Below are positions 1 to 5,936 of a stretch of DNA of 15,313 nt, piece after piece; the first letter of the stretch is position 1, and every line of letters begins with the position of its first letter. The DNA lies in NCBI GenBank assembly GCA_051001995.1, contig JBPCMT010000069.1:1-15313 (forward strand), written 5' to 3'. A program made the position numbers and the translations under genes. This DNA comes from CAWEHQ01 sp051001995 (lineage in GTDB: Bacteria > Actinomycetota > Thermoleophilia > Solirubrobacterales > Thermoleophilaceae). Below the pieces are notes generated by a model that ran no database searches, was not told the origin of the DNA, and saw only the letters and a program-made list of their open reading frames with translations.

Positions 1-688
1 TGTGGGGGATCTGAGTCGAGGAGTAGAGCGTCACGCCGTCGCCGCGCGGGTCCGCGATCGAGCTGCGCGGCTCGATCGGCGCGCCGGCGGTGCGGTGGTT
101 CACGATCCGCCGCTCGACCACGACGTCGGCGTCGGCGATCGCTTGCTCGGCATCGCCGCCGGCGATGCCCCACTCGTGCGTCTGGTTCGTGCCGAACTGG
201 TCCCAGACGAGCGGCGAGCCGTCCTCGAGCGCCTTCTCGGGGTCGACTACCGCCGGCTTGGGCTCGTAGTCAACGATCACCTGCTCGGCCGCGTCGGCCA
301 CGGCGTAGCGGTCGTTGCCGAGGACCACGGCCACCGCCTGGCCGACGTGCTTGACCTCTCCGCGCGCGAGCGGCCAGTGGTCGGGGGTGTTGATCTCGAC
401 GCCCGGCGGATCCCAGACCATCGGGATGCCGCCGGCGAAGTCGTCGGCGAGGTCCTCGCCGACGAAGACGGCGGTCACCGCCGGGTGCTCCTTCGCGGCC
501 GAGGCGTCGATGCCGCTGATGGCGGCGTGCGCCTCCGGCGAGCGGACGATCGCGGCGTGCAACATCCCCGGCAGCGTCATGTTGTCCACGTAGGTGCCCT
601 GACCCTTGACGAGCGGCGGGTCCTCCTTGCGGCGGATCGCCTGCCCGACCCAGCCGTCGCCCGCCCTCTGTTGCTCGGTCGCGCTCAC
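1..688 (-). CDS. Molybdenum hydroxylase large subunit (CoxL/xanthine dehydrogenase-type), N-terminal part
   Basis: Partial gene; about 229 codons are visible and the rest lies beyond the left edge. It would be the molybdopterin-cytosine-dinucleotide-binding subunit of a CO dehydrogenase/xanthine dehydrogenase/aldehyde oxidase family enzyme in the cytoplasm. Visible family features are the opening RRKEDPPLVKGQGTYVDN (residues 19-36), RSPEAHA (49-55) and HVGQAVAVV (114-122), all typical of the aldehyde oxidase a/b-hammerhead domain. The start is a GTG at 688-686 that overlaps the TGA of the small-subunit gene by 4 bases and has a strong GAGGAGG ribosome binding site inside that gene. The residues that separate true CO dehydrogenase (form I, AYxCSFR) from relatives (form II, AYRGAGR) are outside the window, so the substrate cannot be given. 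Family is sure; substrate unknown. Confidence 0.93.
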   Translation of the reverse strand, partial: MSATEQQRAGDGWVGQAIRRKEDPPLVKGQGTYVDNMTLPGMLHAAIVRSPEAHAAISGIDASAAKEHPAVTAVFVGEDLADDFAGGIPMVWDPPGVEINTPDHWPLARGEVKHVGQAVAVVLGNDRYAVADAAEQVIVDYEPKPAVVDPEKALEDGSPLVWDQFGTNQTHEWGIAGGDAEQAIADADVVVERRIVNHRTAGAPIEPRSSIADPRGDGVTLYSSTQIPH

Positions 689-1173
689 GCCGACACCTCC
701 TCGCGGCCGCCCGCGGCCGCCGCCTGGACCGCCTTGACGATGTTCTGGTAGCCGGTGCAGCGGCAGAGGTTGCCCTCGAGCCCGTGGCGGACCTCCTCGT
801 CGCTCGGGCTCGGATTGCGCTCGAGCAGGTCGGCCGCCGCCATGATCATCCCGGGCGTGCAGTAGCCGCACTGGAGGCCGTGCTGCTCCCAGAAGGCCTC
901 CTGGAGCGGGTGCATCTCGCCGTCTTCGGCCATGCCCTCGATCGTCTTGATGGCGCAGCCGTCCGCCTGGACGGCGAGCAGCGTGCAGCTCTTGACCGCC
1001 TCGCCGTCCACGTGCACGGTGCAGGCGCCGCAGTTCGACGTGTCGCAGCCGACGTGGGTGCCGGTCAGCCCGAGGTGGTCGCGCAGGTAGTGGACGAGGA
1101 GGAGGCGCGGCTCCACGTCCGATTCGCGCGCCTCGCCGTTGACGGTGACGCGCAGCCGAGCGGTGCTCTCCAT
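685..1173 (-). CDS. Molybdenum hydroxylase small [2Fe-2S] subunit (CoxS-type)
   Basis: 162-residue iron-sulfur subunit that passes electrons from the molybdenum centre to FAD in xanthine dehydrogenase-family enzymes. The N-terminal plant-type ferredoxin cluster is bound by C43, C48, C51 and C63 (GCDTSNCGAC motif). The C-terminal four-helix [2Fe-2S] domain has C102, C105, C137 and C139 (QCGYCTPGM and LCRCTGYQNI). Length is usual for the family. The start ATG at 1173 is preceded by a GGGGAGGAG ribosome binding site. It is translationally coupled to the large-subunit gene by a GTGA overlap. No FAD subunit gene (CoxM-type) lies upstream in the usual M-S-L order; it may follow the large subunit outside the window or be elsewhere. 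Confidence 0.96.
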   Translation of the reverse strand: MESTARLRVTVNGEARESDVEPRLLLVHYLRDHLGLTGTHVGCDTSNCGACTVHVDGEAVKSCTLLAVQADGCAIKTIEGMAEDGEMHPLQEAFWEQHGLQCGYCTPGMIMAAADLLERNPSPSDEEVRHGLEGNLCRCTGYQNIVKAVQAAAAGGREEVSA

Positions 1174-1296
1174 CAGGCACTCCTCCCCAGAAGTTGACGG
1201 TCGCGACGATCGTAGTCGAGCGTCACGGATCGGGCGCGGCTCTTTCCTACGACACGCTGGATGAACGCGCCAACGCGCGGATGCGAATCCCTACGG
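1174..1296. other. Divergent intergenic region between coxS-type gene and anti-sigma gene
   Basis: This 123-base gap must hold the leftward promoter of the molybdenum hydroxylase genes and any rightward promoter of the anti-sigma gene. The only clear signal is the coxS-type ribosome binding site at 1181-1188. A TTGACG hexamer on the plus strand (1194-1199) resembles a -35 box, but no good -10 was found at the right distance. No remnant of a sigma-factor gene was recognised here. Confidence 0.4.
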
Positions 1297-1395
1297 ATGG
1301 CCCCAACGGAGCACCACGCCGACGTTGCCCCCTATGCGCTTAGCGCGCTCGCCCCCGGGGACGCGAAGCAGTTCGAAGGCCACCTGGGCGAGTGA
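1297..1395 (+). pseudogene. N-terminal fragment of RskA-type anti-sigma factor (frameshifted)
   Basis: This short frame encodes 32 residues beginning MAPTEHHADVAPYALSAL and ending EGHLGE, followed by TGA at 1393-1395. It is the typical start of zinc-associated anti-sigma factors (a helix with APYALGAL-like sequence followed by HLxEC). The frame stops exactly where the first cysteine of the H-x3-C-x2-C motif should be. An in-frame ATG also exists at 1261, with no convincing ribosome binding site for either. The rest of the protein continues in another frame from 1392, so this is most simply the front end of one broken gene. Confidence 0.75.
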
Positions 1396-2102
1396 CAAGC
1401 TGCCAGGCCCAGCTTCCCGAGCTCCAGGCGGTCGCGAGGCTCCTCTTCTCCGCTTCGCCGGCTTACGAAGTGCCCGCCGCCCTGGAGTCGGCGGTGTTGG
1501 GTGCAGTCGCCCTGGCCGCGGCGGACGCGGAGGCGCCTTACGATGCCGCGTCGGCGGCGCCGCGCAATCGCTGGCGTCTGTCACGACCGCGAAGGGTGGC
1601 GCTGGCGGGCGCCTGCGCAGCGGTGCTCGCGGGCACGGTCATCGCCGGGGCTCGTCTCGGAGGAGACGACGTGTCGGGCACGCTCGAGCTCGAGGCAGTC
1701 CTGACGGCGCCTGACGGTGCTGCCGACGCAAGCGCGATCGTGCTCGAGGCCGGCCCCGGCAGGGTCGTCCTGTTCGAGAGCGACGACCTCCCGATCCTCC
1801 CCGAGGGAGAGCTCTACGAGCTGTGGTTCGTGGGTCCGGGCGACACGAGAAGGGCGCCGAACCGGATCTCGGCAGGGACCTTCCACCCCGATGCGGAGGG
1901 ACGATCGGAGGTCAGGCTGCATGCTGCGGTCGACCCCGCGAAGTACCCGACCCTCAGCGTCACCGCTGAGCCTGGCGACGGCCGACCGGAGCGGACGGGT
2001 CCGGAGGTCCTCCGTTCCGAGGCGCGAGGATCGGTCACAGGCGCGGCACGATCCACCGAACCCCCGACCGCACCCCGGCTCGACCCGGGTATCGCGCCCT
2101 GA
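1392..2102 (+). CDS. RskA-type membrane anti-sigma factor, main part (5' end frameshifted)
   Basis: Anti-sigma factors of this family hold an ECF sigma factor at the membrane and release it on a signal. This frame starts at a GTG (1392) that overlaps the TGA of the upstream fragment by 4 bases. Residues 1-45 carry the second half of the anti-sigma domain (TSCQAQLPELQ), residues about 68-87 form one membrane segment (VALAGACAAVLAGTVIAGA), and residues about 96-208 form the RskA C-terminal domain (LYELWFVGPG, SAGTFHPDAEG, VTAEPGDGRPERTGP). A low-complexity tail of about 30 residues follows. One extra base after TG at 1393-1394 would join both halves and restore HLGE-C-x-S-C. As written, the first zinc cysteine is lost. 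No sigma gene is adjacent. Translation as two coupled pieces is possible, but decay or sequence error is more likely. Confidence 0.8.
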   Translation: MTSCQAQLPELQAVARLLFSASPAYEVPAALESAVLGAVALAAADAEAPYDAASAAPRNRWRLSRPRRVALAGACAAVLAGTVIAGARLGGDDVSGTLELEAVLTAPDGAADASAIVLEAGPGRVVLFESDDLPILPEGELYELWFVGPGDTRRAPNRISAGTFHPDAEGRSEVRLHAAVDPAKYPTLSVTAEPGDGRPERTGPEVLRSEARGSVTGAARSTEPPTAPRLDPGIAP

Positions 2103-2120
2103 CCAGGCGCCCAGGGTCAG
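2099..2120. terminator. Possible bidirectional terminator hairpin between convergent genes
   Basis: CTGACC (2099-2104) and GGTCAG (2115-2120) form a 6-bp stem that spans the gap between the convergent anti-sigma gene and the zinc-ribbon gene. There is no T-tract, so it is only a weak candidate. Confidence 0.3.
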
Positions 2121-2638
2121 CCGGCGGCCTGTAGCAACAGCCAGGCGATCGCCGCGACGGCGCTGCCCGCCAGCAGGATCGCGGCCAGCACGATCGCCGC
2201 CTGCCGCGCTCCCGACCCCTCGCCCGTGCGCGGCGGCGACTGCTCGATCAGCTCGGCCTCGAACAGCGTGCCGCGCGCCGTCTCGAACGCGGAGGCCGCC
2301 ACCATGACGTCGCGCGGGCCGCCCGCGAGGAAGTCCGGGACGTCGAATCCGGCGGTCCTTCGCAGCATGCTCGGGACGCCCTCCTCGAGCAGGATGTTCT
2401 GGATCAGCTCCGCCTCCGCCTGGTTGCGCCCGCCCGCTACGCGGACGAGGTCGCCGCGCGTGTACTCCGGCCTGACCTTGCGCGCGCGCCCGTGCGCGTC
2501 GCTCGCGGGGTCCTCCACCACCGGCGCACCCGCGTAGACGAGCGGCATGCCGCACTGCCGGCAGAAGCGCTCGTCGAGCTCGTAGCGCCGAGCGCACGCC
2601 GGGCAGGCGAGCGGCTCGCGCCGGGCACCGCTAGGCAT
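2117..2638 (-). CDS. Zinc-ribbon, DUF2007-like, single-membrane-segment protein
   Basis: 173 residues of unknown function. The N-terminus has a zinc-ribbon with C12, C15, C26 and C29 (CPAC ... CRQCG). Residues about 61-128 resemble the DUF2007 family of putative signal-transducing domains (DLVRVAGGRNQAEAELIQNILLEEG, then a FLAGGPRDVMV strand). Residues about 147-168 form a C-terminal membrane segment (AAIVLAAILLAGSAVAAIAWLLL). The likely topology is a cytoplasmic zinc/DUF2007 head anchored by the tail. The ATG at 2638 overlaps the stop of the upstream JAMM peptidase gene by 8 bases, so the two are probably co-translated. A functional link to sulfur metabolism is possible but not shown. DUF2007 assignment is from residue pattern only. 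Confidence 0.78.
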   Translation of the reverse strand: MPSGARREPLACPACARRYELDERFCRQCGMPLVYAGAPVVEDPASDAHGRARKVRPEYTRGDLVRVAGGRNQAEAELIQNILLEEGVPSMLRRTAGFDVPDFLAGGPRDVMVAASAFETARGTLFEAELIEQSPPRTGEGSGARQAAIVLAAILLAGSAVAAIAWLLLQAAG

Positions 2639-3023
2639 CCGCGACGACGGCCAGCTCCTCCTCCTCCACGCGGCCGTCGGCGATCCGCCACGCGCGCACC
2701 TGGGCGTCGCCCGCGAGCGACACGATCAGGTATGTCCAGTGCGGGTAGTGCGCGAGGTTGATGTCGGTCTGGGAGGGCTCCGGGGCGCTTCGCGGATGCG
2801 AGTGGTAGACGCCGACCTCGTAGCCCTCGTCGTCGAGCTCGTTCGCTGCCAGCAGGCTCTGGGGGTCGAGCTCGTACCCATAGCGAGAGTTGCGGAGGTT
2901 GCGCGCCGGAAAGACCTCCTCCACGCGTCCCTCGGCGGCGCGCAGGTAGCCGCAGCACTCGTTCGGCGCCTCGTCGCGCGCGTGGGCGACGAGCGCGTCG
3001 AGGTGGGCCGTCGCGATCTGCAC
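2631..3023 (-). CDS. mec: JAMM/MPN+ metallopeptidase, Mec-like (CysO-cysteine hydrolase)
   Basis: 130-residue M67 family peptidase. The zinc-binding JAMM motif is complete: E22 (NECCGYL), H74 and H76 (YHSHP), S84 and D87 (PSQTD). In Mycobacterium tuberculosis the related Mec protein cleaves cysteine from the CysO-cysteine adduct, the last step of sulfur-carrier-dependent cysteine synthesis. The same assignment is favoured here because cysO-, cysM- and moeZ-like genes lie just upstream on the same strand, although a tatA-type gene on the other strand separates them. The start is GTG at 3023-3021. Proteins of this family can also trim tails from sulfur carriers, which matters because the CysO here has a tail. 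Alternative: a generic M67 peptidase of other function. Confidence 0.88.
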   Translation of the reverse strand: MQIATAHLDALVAHARDEAPNECCGYLRAAEGRVEEVFPARNLRNSRYGYELDPQSLLAANELDDEGYEVGVYHSHPRSAPEPSQTDINLAHYPHWTYLIVSLAGDAQVRAWRIADGRVEEEELAVVADA

Positions 3024-3045
3024 CCGCGCAAGGCTAGTGACACGC

Positions 3046-3064
3046 CGAGGATGATCTATCCTCG
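3046..3064. promoter_or_regulatory. Perfect inverted repeat in the mec/tatA divergent promoter region
   Basis: CGAGGAT (3046-3052) and ATCCTCG (3058-3064) are exact reverse complements separated by GATCT. The repeat lies between the divergent mec-like and tatA-type genes, 23 bases before the mec start and 26 before the tatA start, and contains a -10-like TATCCT (3057-3062) for the rightward gene. An operator is the simplest reading. No regulator is assigned. Confidence 0.4.
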
Positions 3065-3089
3065 AGCTTGACCCGCAGAAAGGGAAGAG

Positions 3090-3305
3090 ATGCCTTCCGT
3101 CGGACCGATGGAGATAGTGATCATCATGGTCATCGCCCTGATTGTGCTCGGGCCCAAGAAGCTGCCCGAGATGGGGCGCTCGGTCGGACGCGGCATGCGC
3201 GAGTTCAAGAACGCGGTCAGCATGGACACGAGCGACGACGACGACTCGGAGTCAGAGAGCCGTCGCTCGAAGAAGGACCGCGAGCAGGTCGGAAGCGGCG
3301 GCTAG
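3090..3305 (+). CDS. tatA: Twin-arginine translocase subunit, TatA/E-type
   Basis: 71-residue membrane protein that would form the pore-like component of the twin-arginine export system for folded proteins. It has one N-terminal membrane segment (about residues 8-21, EIVIIMVIALIVLG), a Gly-Pro hinge, then an amphipathic helix (KKLPEMGRSVGRGMREFK), and a short acidic and then charged tail with a DDDD stretch. The length suits TatA. The usual Phe before the hinge glycine is Leu here. The start ATG at 3090 has a GGGA ribosome binding site just upstream; Met7 is an alternative. It sits alone on the plus strand inside the cysteine-synthesis locus, convergent with cysM. TatB cannot be excluded from sequence this short, but TatA is more likely. 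Confidence 0.88.
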   Translation: MPSVGPMEIVIIMVIALIVLGPKKLPEMGRSVGRGMREFKNAVSMDTSDDDDSESESRRSKKDREQVGSGG

Positions 3306-3307
3306 CC

Positions 3308-3326
3308 CGAACGCCTGTTGCGTCCG
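3308..3326. terminator. Possible terminator hairpin between convergent tatA and cysM genes
   Basis: CGAACGC (3308-3314) and GCGTCCG (3320-3326) pair with one mismatch around a CTGTT loop, 3 bases after the tatA stop and 11 before the cysM stop. There is no T-tract; low confidence. Confidence 0.3.
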
Positions 3327-3336
3327 GACCCATCCG

Positions 3337-4308
3337 CTACCAGAACGAGGCCGACTCGATCGTCGCCTCAAGCTCCTCGAGTGGCTTGGTGTAGACACCG
3401 GAGCTGAGGTACTTCCAGCCGTCGTCGCAGACGACGAAGACGACGTTGCCCTCGTCGAGCTCGGAGGCGACGCGCACCGCGATCGAGGCGATCGCGCCGC
3501 TCGAGACGCCCACGAAAAGGCCCTCCTCGGCGAGCATGCGCTTCGTCCAGACGACGGCGTCGCGGTTGGAGACGAAGATCTTGCGGTCGAGCAGCGAGAG
3601 GTCGAGGATCGGCGGGATGTAGCCGTCCTCCAGCGAGCGCAGGCCCTGGACGTTCTCGCCCTGGCGCGGCTCGGCGGCGACGATCATCGTCTCCGAGTCC
3701 TCCTCCTTCAGGCGGCGGGCGCAACCCATCAGCGTCCCGCCGGTGCCGAGCCCGCCGACGAACGCCGTGACCTCGTCGAGCTCCTCGAGTATCTCGACGG
3801 CCGTCCCCTCGTAGTGCGCGCGGGGGTTCGCCTCGTTTCCGTACTGGTAGAGCATGTGGTACGAGGTGTCCTGCTCCGCCATCCGGAGCGCCTTCGCCAC
3901 CGCGCCGTTCGAGCCCTGCTCGCCGGGGGAGTAGACGATCTCCGCCCCGTACATCTCGAGCAGGTCGATGCGCTCGCGGGTGACGTTGTCGGGCATGACG
4001 ACCTTGAGCCGGTAGCCCTTGCGGGAGCAGAGCATCGCCAGTGAGATCCCGGTGTTGCCGGAGGTGGGCTCGAGGATCGTCTTGCCGTCCTCCAGGGCTC
4101 CACTCGCCTCGGCGTCCTCGATCATCGCCCTCCCCACGCGGTCCTTGACCGAACCCGTCGGGTTGTAGCTCTCGAGCTTGGCGAAGATCCGCACGTCCGG
4201 CTTCGGCGACAGCCGCCGCAGCTCGACCAGCGGCGTGTTGCCGATGGACTTGACGATGTCCGCGTACTTGCCCCCGCACGGCCGGTTGTCGAGGCGCGGC
4301 TCGAGCAT
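3337..4308 (-). CDS. cysM: CysM-type cysteine synthase, likely O-phosphoserine sulfhydrylase
   Basis: 323-residue fold-type II PLP enzyme. The Schiff-base lysine is K55 in NPTGSVKDR, the substrate loop is TSGNTG (82-87), and the phosphate-binding loop is GLGTGGT (186-192). M. tuberculosis CysM uses O-phosphoserine and thiocarboxylated CysO, and depends on an arginine in the segment after AAEPR. The equivalent stretch here, AAEPRQGENVQGLR, keeps that arginine as R224, supporting O-phosphoserine use. The C-terminal WKYLSSGVY also matches that subfamily. The ATG at 4308 lies 14 bases after the cysO-like stop, so the genes are one operon. The ribosome binding site is weak (GAAGA). An ordinary O-acetylserine enzyme is less likely given the neighbours. 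Confidence 0.94.
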   Translation of the reverse strand: MLEPRLDNRPCGGKYADIVKSIGNTPLVELRRLSPKPDVRIFAKLESYNPTGSVKDRVGRAMIEDAEASGALEDGKTILEPTSGNTGISLAMLCSRKGYRLKVVMPDNVTRERIDLLEMYGAEIVYSPGEQGSNGAVAKALRMAEQDTSYHMLYQYGNEANPRAHYEGTAVEILEELDEVTAFVGGLGTGGTLMGCARRLKEEDSETMIVAAEPRQGENVQGLRSLEDGYIPPILDLSLLDRKIFVSNRDAVVWTKRMLAEEGLFVGVSSGAIASIAVRVASELDEGNVVFVVCDDGWKYLSSGVYTKPLEELEATIESASFW

Positions 4309-4322
4309 CGGTCTTCGACAGT

Positions 4323-4628
4323 CTAGATGGCTGTTTCCGCGGCCGCGGGTGTCTGGGCGCCGCCCGCCATCGCCGGAAGGATCACAAGCGTGTCGTCGGA
4401 GGCGACGGCGGTCTGGAGCCCGTCGAGCACGCGCACGTCCTCGTCGTTTAGGTAGACGTTCACGAAGCGGTTGAGCCGGCCCGACTCGTCGAATAGCTGG
4501 CCGCGCGTGTCGGGATGGCTCGCGGCGAGCCCCTCCAGGACCTCGCCGACCGAGTCACCGTCCGCGGACACCACGCGCTCCCCGCCCGTGTAGGACCGTA
4601 GGACCGGCGGGATCTTGACGACACTCAT
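4323..4628 (-). CDS. cysO: CysO-like ubiquitin-fold sulfur carrier with an 11-residue C-terminal tail
   Basis: Small MoaD/ThiS-family protein that carries sulfur as a C-terminal thiocarboxylate for cysteine synthesis. From the ATG at 4628, which overlaps the moeZ-like stop by 4 bases (ATGA), it has 101 residues starting MSVVKIPPVLRSYTGGE; an in-frame ATG at 4637 is less likely. RFVNVYLNDEDVR and VILPAMAGG are hallmark CysO segments. In M. tuberculosis CysO ends at the di-glycine, which is the chemically active end. Here GG is followed by AQTPAAAETAI before the stop. The carrier would thus need proteolytic trimming before adenylation, and the Mec-like JAMM peptidase nearby is the obvious candidate. 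The tail is open in this frame and no simple one-base change gives a stop at GG. Confidence 0.92.
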   Translation of the reverse strand: MSVVKIPPVLRSYTGGERVVSADGDSVGEVLEGLAASHPDTRGQLFDESGRLNRFVNVYLNDEDVRVLDGLQTAVASDDTLVILPAMAGGAQTPAAAETAI

Positions 4629-5809
4629 CCCGCGCAAAATGCCTCGTAGTCGGGGAACTGCCCCATCTCCTCATCGGAGATCGAGTCCGGGTCGCGGGAG
4701 CAGATCGGGCAGTCGGGATCGCGCTTGACCTTGAGCTCGGTGAAGGTCTCGCTCAGCGCCTCGTAGAGCAGCAGGCGACCCACGAGCGGCTCGCCGGCGC
4801 CCACGATCATCTTGATCACCTCGGTCGCCTGGAGCATCCCCATCGTGCCCGGCAGGACCCCGAGCACTCCGTTGGCGCCGCACGAGGGGGCGAGCTCCGC
4901 CGGCGGCGGCGTCGGGTAGAGGCAGCGGTAGCAGGGACCCTCGTAGGGGGCGAAGACCGACAGCTGACCGTCGAAGCCGAGGATCGAGGCGGAGACGACC
5001 GGGGTGCGCAGGCGAACCGAGGCGTCGTTTAGGAGGTAGCGCGTGGGGAAGTTGTCCGCCCCGTCGACGATCACGTCGTAGCCCTCGATGATCTCCATGA
5101 TGTTCCCGGCGTCGAGGCGGGTCTTGTACTTGACGACCTCGACGTCCGGGTTGATCTCATTGATCGACTGCTCGGCCGAGTCGACCTTGGGCGTGCCGAC
5201 GCGGTCGTTGGTGTGGGCGATCTGGCGCTGGAGGTTCGTCAGGTCCACGTCGTCGTCGTCCACGATCCCGAGCGTGCCGACGCCGGCGGCCGCGAGGTAG
5301 AGCGCGACCGGCGAGCCGAGCCCGCCCGCGCCGAGCAGCAGAACCCTGGCGTCGAGCAGCTTCATCTGCCCCTCGAGGCCGATCTCGGGGATCAGGATGT
5401 GACGTGAGTAGCGCTGCCGCTGGTCGGCGGTGAGCGCGCGCGGCACCTCAACGTCGTAGCCGCGGTCCTTCCAGAGCGTGATGCCGCCCTCCATCGACTC
5501 CGCGTGCTCGTAGCCGAGCAGCTGCTGAAGGGTGTGGGCAGCGAGCGCCGAGCGGTTGCCGGACGCGCAGTAGAGGACGACCCGCTGCGACTTGTCCGGC
5601 GCGGCGCCCTCGATGCGCGACTCGAGGTGGCCGCGCGGCACGTGCACCGCTCCCGGGATGTGCGACTCCTCGAACTCGTGCTGCTCGCGGACGTCCACCA
5701 GCACGGCGCCGTTGGCGGCCCCGTTCGAACTGATGTCGCGGACCTCGCGCGGGTCCACCTCCTTGATCTGGTCCTTCGCCCTGCGAATGACTTCCGCGCC
5801 GCTTGACAT
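4625..5809 (-). CDS. moeZ: MoeZ/MoeB-like adenylyltransferase with N-terminal rhodanese domain
   Basis: 394 residues from the ATG at 5809, chosen because GGGAG lies 5 bases upstream; an in-frame TTG at 5821 is the alternative. It would adenylate the CysO C-terminus and supply sulfur to make the thiocarboxylate. Residues about 18-120 are a rhodanese domain with active cysteine in CASGNRS (C81, counting from this ATG). Residues about 130-360 are a ThiF/MoeB E1-like domain with nucleotide loop GAGGLGS, DGADNFPTRYL, and zinc cysteines in CYRC and CPIC. In mycobacterial MoeZ and eukaryotic MOCS3 the rhodanese domain follows the MoeB domain; here the order is reversed. It is the first gene of the moeZ-cysO-cysM operon. 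It may also serve MoaD or ThiS carriers. Domain assignment is firm. Confidence 0.93.
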   Translation of the reverse strand: MSSGAEVIRRAKDQIKEVDPREVRDISSNGAANGAVLVDVREQHEFEESHIPGAVHVPRGHLESRIEGAAPDKSQRVVLYCASGNRSALAAHTLQQLLGYEHAESMEGGITLWKDRGYDVEVPRALTADQRQRYSRHILIPEIGLEGQMKLLDARVLLLGAGGLGSPVALYLAAAGVGTLGIVDDDDVDLTNLQRQIAHTNDRVGTPKVDSAEQSINEINPDVEVVKYKTRLDAGNIMEIIEGYDVIVDGADNFPTRYLLNDASVRLRTPVVSASILGFDGQLSVFAPYEGPCYRCLYPTPPPAELAPSCGANGVLGVLPGTMGMLQATEVIKMIVGAGEPLVGRLLLYEALSETFTELKVKRDPDCPICSRDPDSISDEEMGQFPDYEAFCAG

Positions 5810-5836
5810 CGAAACTCCCAATACTCGGTCGACTTT

Positions 5837-5852
5837 TACTTCAGAAAGTATA
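5837..5852 (-). promoter_or_regulatory. Candidate -10 box and inverted repeat upstream of moeZ operon
   Basis: TACTT (5837-5841) and AAGTA (5846-5850) form a 5-4-5 inverted repeat in an unusually AT-rich patch. Read leftward, it overlaps a good -10-like TATACT (complement of 5847-5852), 37 bases before the chosen moeZ start. No clear -35 box is present. An operator overlapping the promoter is a reasonable inference. Confidence 0.45.
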
Positions 5853-5912
5853 GCGAGGCGCGGAGAGTCGGTTCGAGGCTGCCCGCACCCGCTCGGAGCG
5901 CCCTGAGCGGAT

Positions 5913-5928
5913 CGTAGCGGCGGCTACG
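5913..5928. promoter_or_regulatory. Perfect inverted repeat just upstream of the SCO1-type gene
   Basis: CGTAGC (5913-5918) and GCTACG (5923-5928) are exact reverse complements around GGCG. A -10-like TACGCT (5924-5929) overlaps the right arm and lies 7 bases before the GTG start, which suggests a leaderless transcript with an overlapping operator. Regulator unknown. Confidence 0.35.
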
Positions 5929-5936
5929 CTTCGTGC

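Noticed and set aside
2..751. Open 249-codon plus-strand frame over the left end
   Set aside because: It is antisense to the clearly recognisable CoxL-type coding sequence, begins at the window edge and has an Arg/Val/Asp-rich composition typical of shadow frames in high-GC DNA.
1581..2597. Long minus-strand frame across the anti-sigma and zinc-ribbon genes
   Set aside because: No family resemblance and very Arg/Gly-rich; it crosses a convergent gene boundary already explained by two recognisable genes.
3337..4308. Cystathionine beta-synthase or O-acetylserine-type CysK
   Set aside because: Neighbouring cysO and moeZ genes, the conserved Arg224 and the WKYLSSG C-terminus fit the O-phosphoserine CysM subfamily better.
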